64,000 nucleotides of DNA from Roseobacter sp. HKCCD6576-2. Lineage in GTDB: Bacteria; Pseudomonadota; Alphaproteobacteria; Rhodobacterales; Rhodobacteraceae. Shown piece by piece: positions 33,140 through 40,780 of the stretch. A model generated the notes under the pieces. It made no database searches and was not told where the DNA came from. It saw nothing but the letters and a program-made list of their open reading frames with translations. Every line of letters starts with the position of its first letter. Position 1 is the first letter of the stretch. Location of the stretch: positions 1,240,001-1,304,000 of the forward strand of contig NZ_WVNW01000001.1 in NCBI RefSeq assembly GCF_013179285.1, given 5' to 3'. The translations under genes were made by a program, and so were the position numbers.

Positions 33140-33517
33140 ATGTCCAGCACCCTCTTCCTTGCGGCCGCAGCGCTTTCAGCCCTTTGGACGGTGGTACATC
33201 TGTTCATGGGTGGGGCGCAGGTGGCTGGTCCATTGCGCCAGAGCCGTGACCTGCCCGCGATGGTGCGAGACACGGCCTATCTCTGTTGGCATCTGGTCTC
33301 GATCACCTTGGCGATCATGGCAGGATTGTTCCTGGCCGCCGGCCTCGGCGCAAGCGGTGCCGCCGGTTTGGCGATGGCAGGTGTGGCCCTGGCGGCGGGC
33401 TTCGCGGCAATCGGTATCCTCCTGCCGCTTGGGATTGGCGCGGGCTATGCGCGTTTGCCTCAAGGCTGGTTGTTTGTGCCGGTTGCGGGGCTGGGTCTTT
33501 GGGGGCTGCTCTTATGA
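33140..33517 (+). CDS. Four-TM membrane protein
   Basis: A 125-residue, highly hydrophobic protein with about four membrane helices (roughly 3-23, 45-67, 72-94, 105-124). ATG 33140 is chosen because the hydrophobic N-terminus starts there and AGGTCACCC precedes it. It overlaps the TetR gene (ATGA), so the regulator probably controls it. No function recognised; an export or sensing accessory role is possible. Confidence 0.75.
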   Translation: MSSTLFLAAAALSALWTVVHLFMGGAQVAGPLRQSRDLPAMVRDTAYLCWHLVSITLAIMAGLFLAAGLGASGAAGLAMAGVALAAGFAAIGILLPLGIGAGYARLPQGWLFVPVAGLGLWGLLL

Positions 33518-34101
33518 CCGGGTCGCGCAAACGCTTCTACCGGGAAGATTGGCTTGATCTTGGGTTGAAGCTCTTGAGCGCCGATGGGCCCGATGCCCTG
33601 CGTGTTGATCGGATCTGTGCCGAGGCGGGGGTCACTAAAGGCTCTTTCTATCATCATTTTGAGGATCTTAGCAGCTTCCTCATAGCCTTGGCCAAGCAGT
33701 GGCGGGTGCTCTACACCGATATCTTCGTGGAGCAGTTCAACCCGGCGACGCTCACCGACACACAGCTTGCCGCGCTGATTGAAGAAGCTTTGGAAATCGA
33801 CATTCATTTGGAGCTTAACATTCGTGAGTTGGCGAAGCGAGATGACCGAATTGCGGCCTTGCTGGCGGAGACCGAAACGGCGCGGCTTGCCTTTGTCGCC
33901 GAGGTCTACAAATCGCGTTTCGGTGTTGATGAAGAGACCGCGCGCGACCTGTCGCTCCTGGACTATGGCGCCTTCAGCGGGATCGTTCTGCTAAACCCAG
34001 ATATTTCGATCGATGAGAGAAGACGGATTTATTTGTTGTTTGACGAGTTGCTGCGGGCCCGATTTCAGCCCGCGACGGAAAGGCCCGATGGCACCGTGTA
34101 A
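33514..34101 (+). CDS. TetR-family transcriptional regulator
   Basis: A 195-residue TetR regulator with the HTH GPDALRVDRICAEAGVTKGS followed by FYHHFEDLSSFLIALAK. The C-terminal ligand domain is unremarkable. It is translationally coupled to the four-TM protein upstream, and a TetR-type palindrome lies in the promoter of this two-gene operon. Confidence 0.9.
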   Translation: MTGSRKRFYREDWLDLGLKLLSADGPDALRVDRICAEAGVTKGSFYHHFEDLSSFLIALAKQWRVLYTDIFVEQFNPATLTDTQLAALIEEALEIDIHLELNIRELAKRDDRIAALLAETETARLAFVAEVYKSRFGVDEETARDLSLLDYGAFSGIVLLNPDISIDERRRIYLLFDELLRARFQPATERPDGTV

Positions 34102-34146
34102 GCCATGACGGGCGGAGAGATTTGAGACGCGAGTGGGAGAAAAGAC

Positions 34147-34827
34147 ATGGGAAAGATGATTGTACGATTGTGGCGGCGCGGGTTTTTGAGCGCTTTGAAT
34201 CGCGGTGGTGACCCGCACATATCCGACGAAGATTTGACTGCGCGTGCGAGGCATTTGGCTGCTCGGCGGCATTTGGTGGCCGAAGATGGGCAGACCGAAC
34301 TGACTCATGCATTGGCCACCGGGCTACATGCGGCGACAGAATTGTTAGAAGAGGCGGGACTAAGCCGTCGCGACGCGCGGGACCGGGCCGGGGTCGCATT
34401 TCTGAAATCCGGTCAAAACCTGGCGCGCTGGTCGATGCGGCTTTGGCTTTGGGTCACGCCGGACCCGGTTGGCCACGCGAAAGCGGGCAACAAACTGGCC
34501 GAACGAGCGCGGATGGCTTGGGGAAGCGGGTTGACGGTTCATCAGGAGAATGGCCCGGATCATGCGACTTTGATGGTCACAGAATGCGTGTTTGTGGACT
34601 ATTTCTGGGATGCCGGGCGCAGCGATCTGACGCCGATCCTCTGTGCCTGGGATGCACAATGGATGGAGATCGTGAATGCGTCCGACAGGCCCGTATCGAT
34701 CAGCCGCTCGGGCACCTTGGCGCAGGGTTGCGAGGCCTGCGATTTTTGCTTCAAACGCAAAGCGAAACTGGTCTACTCCGCCCCGTTTTGGGACCGCCTA
34801 CGCGGCCCAGGCCACGGGCACGGATAG
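34147..34827 (+). CDS. L-2-amino-thiazoline-4-carboxylic acid hydrolase-like protein
   Basis: A 226-residue protein resembling the ATC hydrolase family, which opens 2-aminothiazoline-4-carboxylate to N-carbamoylcysteine in L-cysteine production. Visible family features are the helical N-terminal region, MVTECVFVDYFWDAG, and the C-terminal cysteine motif GCEACDFCFKRKAKLVY. Its last 30 bases overlap, antisense, the stop of a cytochrome P450 remnant. The assignment rests on the C-terminal motif and size, so it is moderate. Confidence 0.65.
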   Translation: MGKMIVRLWRRGFLSALNRGGDPHISDEDLTARARHLAARRHLVAEDGQTELTHALATGLHAATELLEEAGLSRRDARDRAGVAFLKSGQNLARWSMRLWLWVTPDPVGHAKAGNKLAERARMAWGSGLTVHQENGPDHATLMVTECVFVDYFWDAGRSDLTPILCAWDAQWMEIVNASDRPVSISRSGTLAQGCEACDFCFKRKAKLVYSAPFWDRLRGPGHGHG

Positions 34828-34905
34828 CGGCCCCCGGAAAGCCCAGCCGCCGAATCTGGCCGGGCCGGTCAGGCGCAGATCAGGCAGGGCGTCAAACAGT
34901 GTCGG
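34798..34905 (-). pseudogene. Cytochrome P450 C-terminal remnant
   Basis: On the minus strand, just before TAG at 34798-34800, the frame reads LFDALPDLRLTGPARFGG then WAFRGPLSVPVAWAA, the typical last strands of a bacterial P450 (L-DL-L...RG--S-PV-W). Upstream the expected heme-binding Cys loop is absent, and homology is lost past about 34905, although a GHGA-KGLGQ-like echo appears in another frame near 34930. It looks like the decayed end of a P450 gene. No function expected. Confidence 0.6.
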
Positions 34906-35052
34906 CGGCGTCGAACATCGTATCGTCGTGATTGGCCGAGGCCTTTTGCACCATGTAAGGGCAAGGTGGCACGCATGGAAATTCTCCCGCTTATTTGCGG
35001 ATGAAACTATATCCCGGGCTGGGTTTGACGGGGCGGGAGCCGTTACGACCGA

Positions 35053-36237
35053 TTACCGGCTCAATTCGCGCATGCCTCGGTCGAGCCCTTCCAACGTCAT
35101 CGGCACCATGCGGCCTTGGAAAATCTCGCCGATCATCTGCGTCGATTGGGTATAGCGCCAGTGCTTCTCAGGGGTCGGGTTGATCCAGAGGTGATCGGGC
35201 CATTGCGCGCAAGCGCGTTCCAGCCAGACCTGGCCTGCTTCGGCATTCCAATGCTCATTCGCCCCCCCGGCAAAGGCGATCTCATAGGGCGACATCGCCG
35301 CATCACCCACGAAAATGCATTTGTAATCAGAGCCGTAGGTGTTGAGCACATCGAAAGTCGGCGTTTGTTCGGTCCAGCGGCGGCGGTTGTCGCGCCAGAC
35401 GCCTTCATAGAGGCAATTGTGGAAGTAATAGTGTTCGAGATGTTTGAACTCGGACTTCGCAGCCGAGAACAACTCTTCGACGATCTGCACATGGTCATCC
35501 ATTGAGCCGCCGATATCGAGGAACAGCAGCACCTTCACCGCATTGCGCCGTTCGGGCCGAGTTTGTACATCGAGATAGCCATGCTCGGCCGTGGCGCGAA
35601 TGGTGCCATCAAGGTCCAACTCATCCGCCGCGCCGTCGCGGGCCCATTGGCGGAGGCGTTTGAGCGCAACTTTGATGTTGCGGGTGCCAAGCTCCACATC
35701 GCCGTCGAGGTTTTTGAAGTCGCGCTTGTCCCAGACCTTGACGGCGCGGCGATGGCGCGACTCGTGCTGTCCGATGCGCACGCCCTCAGGGTTGTAGCCA
35801 TAAGCACCGAACGGCGAGGTGCCTGCGGTGCCGATCCATTTATTGCCGCCTTGGTGCCGACCCTCTTGCTCCTTCAACCGCTCACGGAGCGTTTCCATAA
35901 GCTTGTCGAATCCGCCAAGCGCTTCAATCTCGGCGCGTTCTTCCTCCGTCAGGTGCTTCTCGGCCAGTTTCTCCAACCAGTCTTGCGGGATTTCCGTGGC
36001 TTCCAGAACCTGTTCGGGGGTGATCTGCTCCAGCCCGCCAAAGGCATGGGCAAAGGCGCGGTCGAACCGATCCAGGTGACGTTCGTCTTTCACCATCGCG
36101 GCGCGGGCGAGGTAGTAAAACCCGTCCACATCATAGGTCACCAAACCGGCGGAAACACCTTCCAGAAACCCAAGATACTCCCGCAGGGAGACTGGGATGC
36201 GCGCCATGCGCAGGGTTTCAAAAAACGGCAGGAACAT
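35053..36237 (-). CDS. VWA-domain (CoxE-like) protein
   Basis: A 394-residue protein with an N-terminal helical part (MFLPFFETLRMARIPVSLRE) and a C-terminal von Willebrand A domain with the MIDAS motif LLFLDIGGSMDDH and FVGDAAMSPYEIAFAGGA. Such CoxE-like proteins work with MoxR-type AAA ATPases in assembling or activating target complexes. A MoxR ATPase lies 3 kb upstream on the same strand (39256-40095), probably its partner. Confidence 0.9.
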   Translation of the reverse strand: MFLPFFETLRMARIPVSLREYLGFLEGVSAGLVTYDVDGFYYLARAAMVKDERHLDRFDRAFAHAFGGLEQITPEQVLEATEIPQDWLEKLAEKHLTEEERAEIEALGGFDKLMETLRERLKEQEGRHQGGNKWIGTAGTSPFGAYGYNPEGVRIGQHESRHRRAVKVWDKRDFKNLDGDVELGTRNIKVALKRLRQWARDGAADELDLDGTIRATAEHGYLDVQTRPERRNAVKVLLFLDIGGSMDDHVQIVEELFSAAKSEFKHLEHYYFHNCLYEGVWRDNRRRWTEQTPTFDVLNTYGSDYKCIFVGDAAMSPYEIAFAGGANEHWNAEAGQVWLERACAQWPDHLWINPTPEKHWRYTQSTQMIGEIFQGRMVPMTLEGLDRGMRELSR

Positions 36238-36250
36238 AGGCGCCAGCCTG

Positions 36251-36415
36251 TCACGCAGGGGCGGGGATCACAAGCATTGCGAAGGCACCGATGATGAAGC
36301 CAATCAACCCATAGATCGCCGCATAATGGAGCATATCCAACCGGTTGCCGCCGCGGCGCCGCGCGGTCCAGAACCCGAGGGCTGCCCCAACCGCCAAGCC
36401 GATAAAATTCAACAT
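36251..36415 (-). CDS. 54-residue membrane protein
   Basis: Reading on the minus strand from ATG 36415: MLNFIGLAVGAALGFWTARR, then RGGNRLDMLHYAAIYGLIGF, then IIGAFAMLVIPAPA and TGA at 36251. Two membrane helices are separated by a basic Arg/Gly loop. AAGGGGG lies upstream. It sits between the VWA and DUF2927 genes in the same orientation. Length, ribosome-binding site and hydrophobic pattern support a real gene; the function is unknown. Confidence 0.78.
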   Translation of the reverse strand: MLNFIGLAVGAALGFWTARRRGGNRLDMLHYAAIYGLIGFIIGAFAMLVIPAPA

Positions 36416-36437
36416 AGTCGCCCCCTTCCGCTCCCGA

Positions 36438-37802
36438 TCAGGCTGGCGGGCTGAGCCCGGCCACCTCGGTTAGCCGGGCCTGCACGGCCTCGGTCCGGCC
36501 GAAGCCATAACGGCCCCAGGCAAGACTGTCGAGCCGAACCGCACGGGCCTCTGACGCGCGCCCGGCCGCATCCAATGCTTCGGCGCGGATCATCAACAGC
36601 GTGGCCAAGAGACTGGCGTTTTCGGCCCGTGTGGCGGCGGGCATCGCACCCCCGGTCAAGGCGAGCGTTTGGTCGATCCGGCCAGAGGAGAGAGCGAATG
36701 CCGCCAGTTGCATATCCACATGCGCTAACTGGATGCCATTTGGGTCAATCTCGCGATAGAGACGCCCAGCATTCAAAAAAGAGGTGAGGGACAGGTCTGG
36801 ATCCCGGGCCAGCGTCAGGCGGCCCAAAGCGAAATAGGAAAACGCCAGGCGACCGTCGTGGAGCCCGGCGGACTGTGCCAAAGCTACCGCTTGCTGCGCG
36901 GCGAATAGTCGGCGCGGGCCGCTGGTTCCAGTGCCAAGGGCGGTTTCGATGGCGTTGATCCAGGCATCCGGGCTGCGTGGTGCGGCGGGGCCCGCGCTGC
37001 GATTGCCGCGCGGGTTCAGGCGCGACAGCAGGCCGGGCAGGCGATTGGCCACCTCGGCGCGGGTCATCCCCGACCGTAAGCTGTCATCGTAATAAGCGCG
37101 GAGGACCAGCATATCGAACCCGGTCAAGACCGCGTTGAAATTGTCATCGTTGAAGATGCTATCGGACAGGCGATAGAGGTCGTTGAGCGGGCCGATCGCT
37201 TGGCTCACTTCTTCATGTAGGCAGTCGCGTATCTCTTGCGGGGAAACGTCAGAGGGGATGAACACCGCCACCTGCTCGCGGGTTGCAAGCGTTGTCCAAT
37301 CCAGATCGCGCGACGTGCGGGCGCGGCGGAATTCTTGCCAGCTTGATACCCGGGGCACCACGAAACAGGCGGCTTGTGGCACGATCCGCTGCATCTGGGC
37401 ACGCGGCAGGGTTTCGATCGTGATCGACGCGGGCCCTGTGCCGCGTTGCACTCGGGAGATGTTGATATCGGCCTCGCGGCGCAGGCGCGCCAAAAGCCGG
37501 TCGAGATCTGGGCCAAGCGAGGTGGGTGCCCCCGGGGCGACGGCCACCGTAATTGGGCCTTCGAACCGGCTAATCCGGTCGATGTGCCGGCCGCTTTCCA
37601 TCTCGAAGCTGAGCTCCAGAAAATCGCGAGCAATCTCGATATTCGACCGTCTCGGAGCCGCCGCCGCGCGGAGCGAGAATTGCGCCATCGGTGGCAGCGC
37701 GGTCGGCAGTGTGGCATCGCGACGTTCGGGCAAGTCAGAGACCGCCGCAGGCACACAACCGCAAAGCGCGACGCAAGCAGCGAGAAGAGACAATCGAAAC
37801 AC
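36438..37802 (-). CDS. DUF2927 lipoprotein, long form
   Basis: A 454-residue secreted protein with a lipoprotein-type signal (LLAACVALCGC). The DUF2927 region (about 50-265) contains CLHEEVSQAIGPLNDLYRLS, a HEExxQ motif recalling a metallopeptidase site, and SIFNDDNFNAVLTGFD. The C-terminal part (about 290-450) is helical and TPR-like. A shorter paralogue at 50525-51475 shares the HEEV-Q-G and SIFNDD motifs. Function is not established. Confidence 0.82.
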   Translation of the reverse strand: MFRLSLLAACVALCGCVPAAVSDLPERRDATLPTALPPMAQFSLRAAAAPRRSNIEIARDFLELSFEMESGRHIDRISRFEGPITVAVAPGAPTSLGPDLDRLLARLRREADINISRVQRGTGPASITIETLPRAQMQRIVPQAACFVVPRVSSWQEFRRARTSRDLDWTTLATREQVAVFIPSDVSPQEIRDCLHEEVSQAIGPLNDLYRLSDSIFNDDNFNAVLTGFDMLVLRAYYDDSLRSGMTRAEVANRLPGLLSRLNPRGNRSAGPAAPRSPDAWINAIETALGTGTSGPRRLFAAQQAVALAQSAGLHDGRLAFSYFALGRLTLARDPDLSLTSFLNAGRLYREIDPNGIQLAHVDMQLAAFALSSGRIDQTLALTGGAMPAATRAENASLLATLLMIRAEALDAAGRASEARAVRLDSLAWGRYGFGRTEAVQARLTEVAGLSPPA

Positions 37803-38254
37803 TAATTGGTCCTTTGATATTTCATAAAATCCGTCGGGGTCGCGACGCGATCATAGAGCGCGCGGGCCGGTGTGTTGCCGATCTGTGTAAGCCAGTAGAC
37901 CGATGGGCGCCCCGCGGCATCCGCATCGGCATAGACGGTTTCGATCAACGCCCGCGCCACGCCTTTGCCGCGCGCCGCGGGCGTGGTGAAGAGGTCTTGC
38001 AGATAGGTGACGGGCTCGGCCTTCCAGCCATGGGGATGCGCGATTGCGTGAACCAGACCGACCGCCATTGTTGTGTCCCAACCGAGCCAGGCGCGCATGT
38101 CTTGTCGGGTGGTATCGGTGTAGCGCGCGAACGTCAGGTCATAAATCTCCGATGGGAGGGTGGTGTCGTAGAACGCCAGATAGTCCCGCCACAGGTTAAC
38201 CCAGACCGCCTTGTCATCTGATGAAAGCGGGCGAATGGAAATGTCAGATGTCAC
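37802..38254 (-). CDS. GNAT-family N-acetyltransferase
   Basis: A 150-residue GNAT protein: ISIRPLSSDDKAVWVNLWRD at the start, the acetyl-CoA site LFTTPAARGKGVARALIETV, and VYWLTQIGNTPARALYDRVA at the end. There is no ATG in frame; GTG 38254 fits the family start, while GTG 38314 would add about 20 unconserved residues. The substrate is unknown. Its last base coincides with the start of the DUF2927 lipoprotein gene. Confidence 0.88.
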   Translation of the reverse strand: MTSDISIRPLSSDDKAVWVNLWRDYLAFYDTTLPSEIYDLTFARYTDTTRQDMRAWLGWDTTMAVGLVHAIAHPHGWKAEPVTYLQDLFTTPAARGKGVARALIETVYADADAAGRPSVYWLTQIGNTPARALYDRVATPTDFMKYQRTN

Positions 38255-38347
38255 TGGAAAACTGTCCCATTCGGTCCGTGGTGGAGGTGTTGAGCTATGG
38301 TTCAAATGTGGCACAAATTTGGTCGGTTGCCAAAAACGGATTGTTTC

Positions 38348-39256
38348 CTAAGCGGTTAAAACTGCAAGCGACAGGATCGAAAGCACGGTCGAGATCAGAA
38401 CCGCCTTCGCAATCGCCTCGGTGCGAACGCCGTATTGCGTGGCGATCACGAACGGCATCGCGCCGCAGGGGCCGGCAGCCACCAAAAGCGTGATGTCGGT
38501 CGTGAGTTGGCTGACCGTCACCAGGGACAGGAGGCCCCCAACCAAGGCCGGATGCACCAACAGTTTCACCGTTGTCACGATCCAAACCTCGGGACCGATG
38601 CGGGCGAGGGAGGAGCCCGCAAGCGTGACCCCAAGGGTAAAGAGCAACACGGGCGCCGCCGATGCCCCGGCAAACTCCGCGAAGGTCATAATGCCCGATG
38701 GGGCCGCCTCGCCCAACAGGCCCAAGGCGATGCCGATGGGCGAGGCATAGACAAATGGGTTCTTCAGGATCAGGCCCGCCATGCCGGATCTGGTCTCACC
38801 CTTGGCTGTCAGAAGGGCCGTGGCCAGAACGGTGGCCGGAAAGATCACGCCCGCATCCAGCATGACCAACCCGGCCATCGGCACGCCAGCATCCGGGCCA
38901 ACCAAGCGTTCGGCAATCGGTAAAACAAAGAAGACATGGTTGACGAAGCTGGCCGCCATGCCGAGCAAAAGCGCTTCAGCCGTCGGCAGGCGGAGGACGA
39001 TTTTCAGTAGGGCAAATGTGCCCAGATAGAGCATCATCTGCACCACAAAATAGACGCCGACAGCCGCCCATTCAAAGTCTCCGATGGGTGCCTTGCCGAC
39101 GACCGAGACGATTAGCGCAGGCACCGCCAGATAGAAGGCGAACTTGTTGATCGCAGCGGCATGGGCGGCCTCCATCACGCCACCTTTGCGCAGAGCATAT
39201 CCCGTCACCAGCGCCAGAAAAACTGGTAGAATCGGGTCTGCAAGGGTTTGCAGCAC
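38348..39256 (-). CDS. AEC-family (auxin efflux carrier-like) transporter
   Basis: A 302-residue transporter with about ten membrane helices, in the two five-helix repeats typical of AEC/BART permeases. Conserved-looking segments are GMAASFVNHVFFVLPIAERL and VAAGPCGAMPFVIATQYGVR. The GTG start overlaps the MoxR stop codon (TAGTG), so the two genes are coupled. The substrate may be a dicarboxylate or amino acid; nothing in sequence decides. Confidence 0.88.
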   Translation of the reverse strand: MLQTLADPILPVFLALVTGYALRKGGVMEAAHAAAINKFAFYLAVPALIVSVVGKAPIGDFEWAAVGVYFVVQMMLYLGTFALLKIVLRLPTAEALLLGMAASFVNHVFFVLPIAERLVGPDAGVPMAGLVMLDAGVIFPATVLATALLTAKGETRSGMAGLILKNPFVYASPIGIALGLLGEAAPSGIMTFAEFAGASAAPVLLFTLGVTLAGSSLARIGPEVWIVTTVKLLVHPALVGGLLSLVTVSQLTTDITLLVAAGPCGAMPFVIATQYGVRTEAIAKAVLISTVLSILSLAVLTA

Positions 39257-40095
39257 TAGCGCTGTCCGCGCGCCATGAAGGCCAGTCGTTCAAACAGGGC
39301 GACGTCTTGTTCGTTTTTGAGGAGCGCGCCATGTAGTTTCGGCAACGCATTGGCCCCGTCGCGGCGCAAGTCTTCCGGATCCAGGTCTTCGGCCAACAGC
39401 AGTTTCAGCCAGTCGAGAACCTCAGATGTTGAGGGTTTCTTCTTCAACCCCTGTTGGTCGCGGATCTCATAGAACTGCGTCAGAGCCGTGGTCAGAAGCG
39501 CCTGCTTGATGCCCGGATGATGCACCTCGACAATCTGTTTCATCACCTCCATCTCGGGGAATCGGATGTAGTGGAAGAAACAGCGGCGCAAAAACGCGTC
39601 CGGCAGTTCTTTTTCGTTGTTCGAGGTGATGATGACGATGGGTCGCTGGCGGGCTGTCACCGTCTCGCCGGTTTCATAGACAAAGAACTCCATACGGTCG
39701 AGTTCTTGTAGAAGATCGTTCGGGAACTCGATATCCGCCTTATCGATCTCGTCGATCAACAAGACCACCCGTTCCTCGGCGGCGAAGGCCTGCCAGAGCT
39801 TCCCGCGCTTGATGTAATTGGCCACATCATTGACCCGCTCATCGCCCAACTGGCTGTCGCGCAGCCGGCTAACGGCGTCATATTCGTAAAGGCCCTGCTG
39901 CGCCCGCGTTGTCGACTTGATATGCCATTCGATGATTGGCAGGCCCAAGGCGCCAGCCACTTGCCGCGCCAGTTCGGTCTTGCCGGTGCCGGGTTCGCCT
40001 TTGACCAGAAGCGGGCGTTCCAATGTCACGGCGGCATTGACCGCAACGGTCAAATCTTCGGTCGCCACATAGTCTTTTGTGCCGCTAAATTTCAT
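39256..40095 (-). CDS. MoxR-family AAA+ ATPase
   Basis: A 279-residue AAA+ ATPase: Walker A VKGEPGTGKTELARQVAG, Walker B VVLLIDEIDKADIEFPNDLL, sensor ITSNNEKELPDAFLRRCFFH. MoxR proteins act with VWA-domain partners as chaperones for complex assembly; the VWA protein at 35053-36237 is the probable partner although three genes and a small ORF intervene. It is the first gene of the leftward operon. Confidence 0.93.
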   Translation of the reverse strand: MKFSGTKDYVATEDLTVAVNAAVTLERPLLVKGEPGTGKTELARQVAGALGLPIIEWHIKSTTRAQQGLYEYDAVSRLRDSQLGDERVNDVANYIKRGKLWQAFAAEERVVLLIDEIDKADIEFPNDLLQELDRMEFFVYETGETVTARQRPIVIITSNNEKELPDAFLRRCFFHYIRFPEMEVMKQIVEVHHPGIKQALLTTALTQFYEIRDQQGLKKKPSTSEVLDWLKLLLAEDLDPEDLRRDGANALPKLHGALLKNEQDVALFERLAFMARGQR

Positions 40096-40130
40096 GCAAC
40101 CCCCTCAAAAAAATGGCGCTTCACGCGTTT

Positions 40131-40144
40131 CTGACCGACGTCAG
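40131..40144. promoter_or_regulatory. Inverted repeat upstream of moxR and dksA
   Basis: CTGAC-CGAC-GTCAG is a perfect 5-4-5 dyad in the divergent region between the MoxR gene and dksA. Its spacing resembles CRP/FNR-type sites (compare TTGAC-N4-GTCAA at 47616), but the outer bases differ. Function is uncertain. Confidence 0.3.
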
Positions 40145-40278
40145 CCTTTCTTTCGCCATAGCGGCACATTAGGTGCGTGACAAGCAAGAGACATTCCGAT
40201 AATCGGACCCCGGGGAGTAGCCGGATGGGCGCGACACAAGACATGATTGAGCAATCCGGCCCCGACAAGGGGAGTGAC

Positions 40279-40701
40279 ATGAAAGTCGAAGTCTTTCTGC
40301 CTGAAGATTATCGTCCCGCAGAGGACGAACCGTTTATGAACGAGCGCCAGGTGGAGTATTTCCGCCGCAAGCTGATTTCCTGGAAAGAAGACCTCCTGGC
40401 CGGAAGCCGGGATACGGTTGCGGGCCTGCAAGACGGCACGCGCAATATTCCGGATGTCGCCGACCGGGCGTCGGAAGAAACCGACCGGGCGCTTGAGTTG
40501 CGGACACGTGACCGCCAACGCAAGTTGATCGCCAAGATCGATTCGGCGCTGCGCCGGATCGAAGAAGGCGAATACGGTTATTGCGAAGACACGGGCGAGC
40601 CGATCTCGCTGAAACGGCTGGATGCCCGCCCGATCGCGACGATGAGCCTCGAGGCGCAAGAACGTCACGAGCGGCGTGAGAAGGTCCACCGCGACGACTA
40701 A
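40279..40701 (+). CDS. dksA: RNA polymerase-binding transcription factor DksA (single-cysteine type)
   Basis: DksA binds the RNA polymerase secondary channel and with ppGpp reprograms transcription. The 140-residue protein has the coiled-coil segment with DVADRASEETDRALELRTRD, and ends with a degenerate zinc-finger region YGYCEDTGEPISLKRLDARP and MSLEAQERHERREK. Only one of the usual four cysteines remains, as in Rhodobacter sphaeroides DksA (RSP2654), which works without zinc. ATG 40279 is chosen from the family start and AAGGGGAGTGAC upstream. Confidence 0.93.
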   Translation: MKVEVFLPEDYRPAEDEPFMNERQVEYFRRKLISWKEDLLAGSRDTVAGLQDGTRNIPDVADRASEETDRALELRTRDRQRKLIAKIDSALRRIEEGEYGYCEDTGEPISLKRLDARPIATMSLEAQERHERREKVHRDD

Positions 40702-40735
40702 CCGCGCGCGGACATGAACGGATAAATCTAATGAG

Positions 40736-40771
40736 AGGGCAGGGCTGCACAGGCGCTGCCCTTTCTTTTTT
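40736..40771 (+). terminator. Intrinsic terminator after dksA
   Basis: AGGGCAG at 40736-40742 pairs with CTGCCCT at 40756-40762 and is followed by TTCTTTTTT. The ribosome-binding site of the next gene (TGGAGG) begins right after the T-tract. Confidence 0.88.
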
Positions 40772-40780
40772 GGAGGCATT

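Noticed and set aside
34895-34987. Possible small minus-strand ORF starting VPPCPYMVQKAS
   Set aside because: Only 26-33 codons with no ribosome-binding site seen, ending next to the P450 remnant; could not be supported as a gene.
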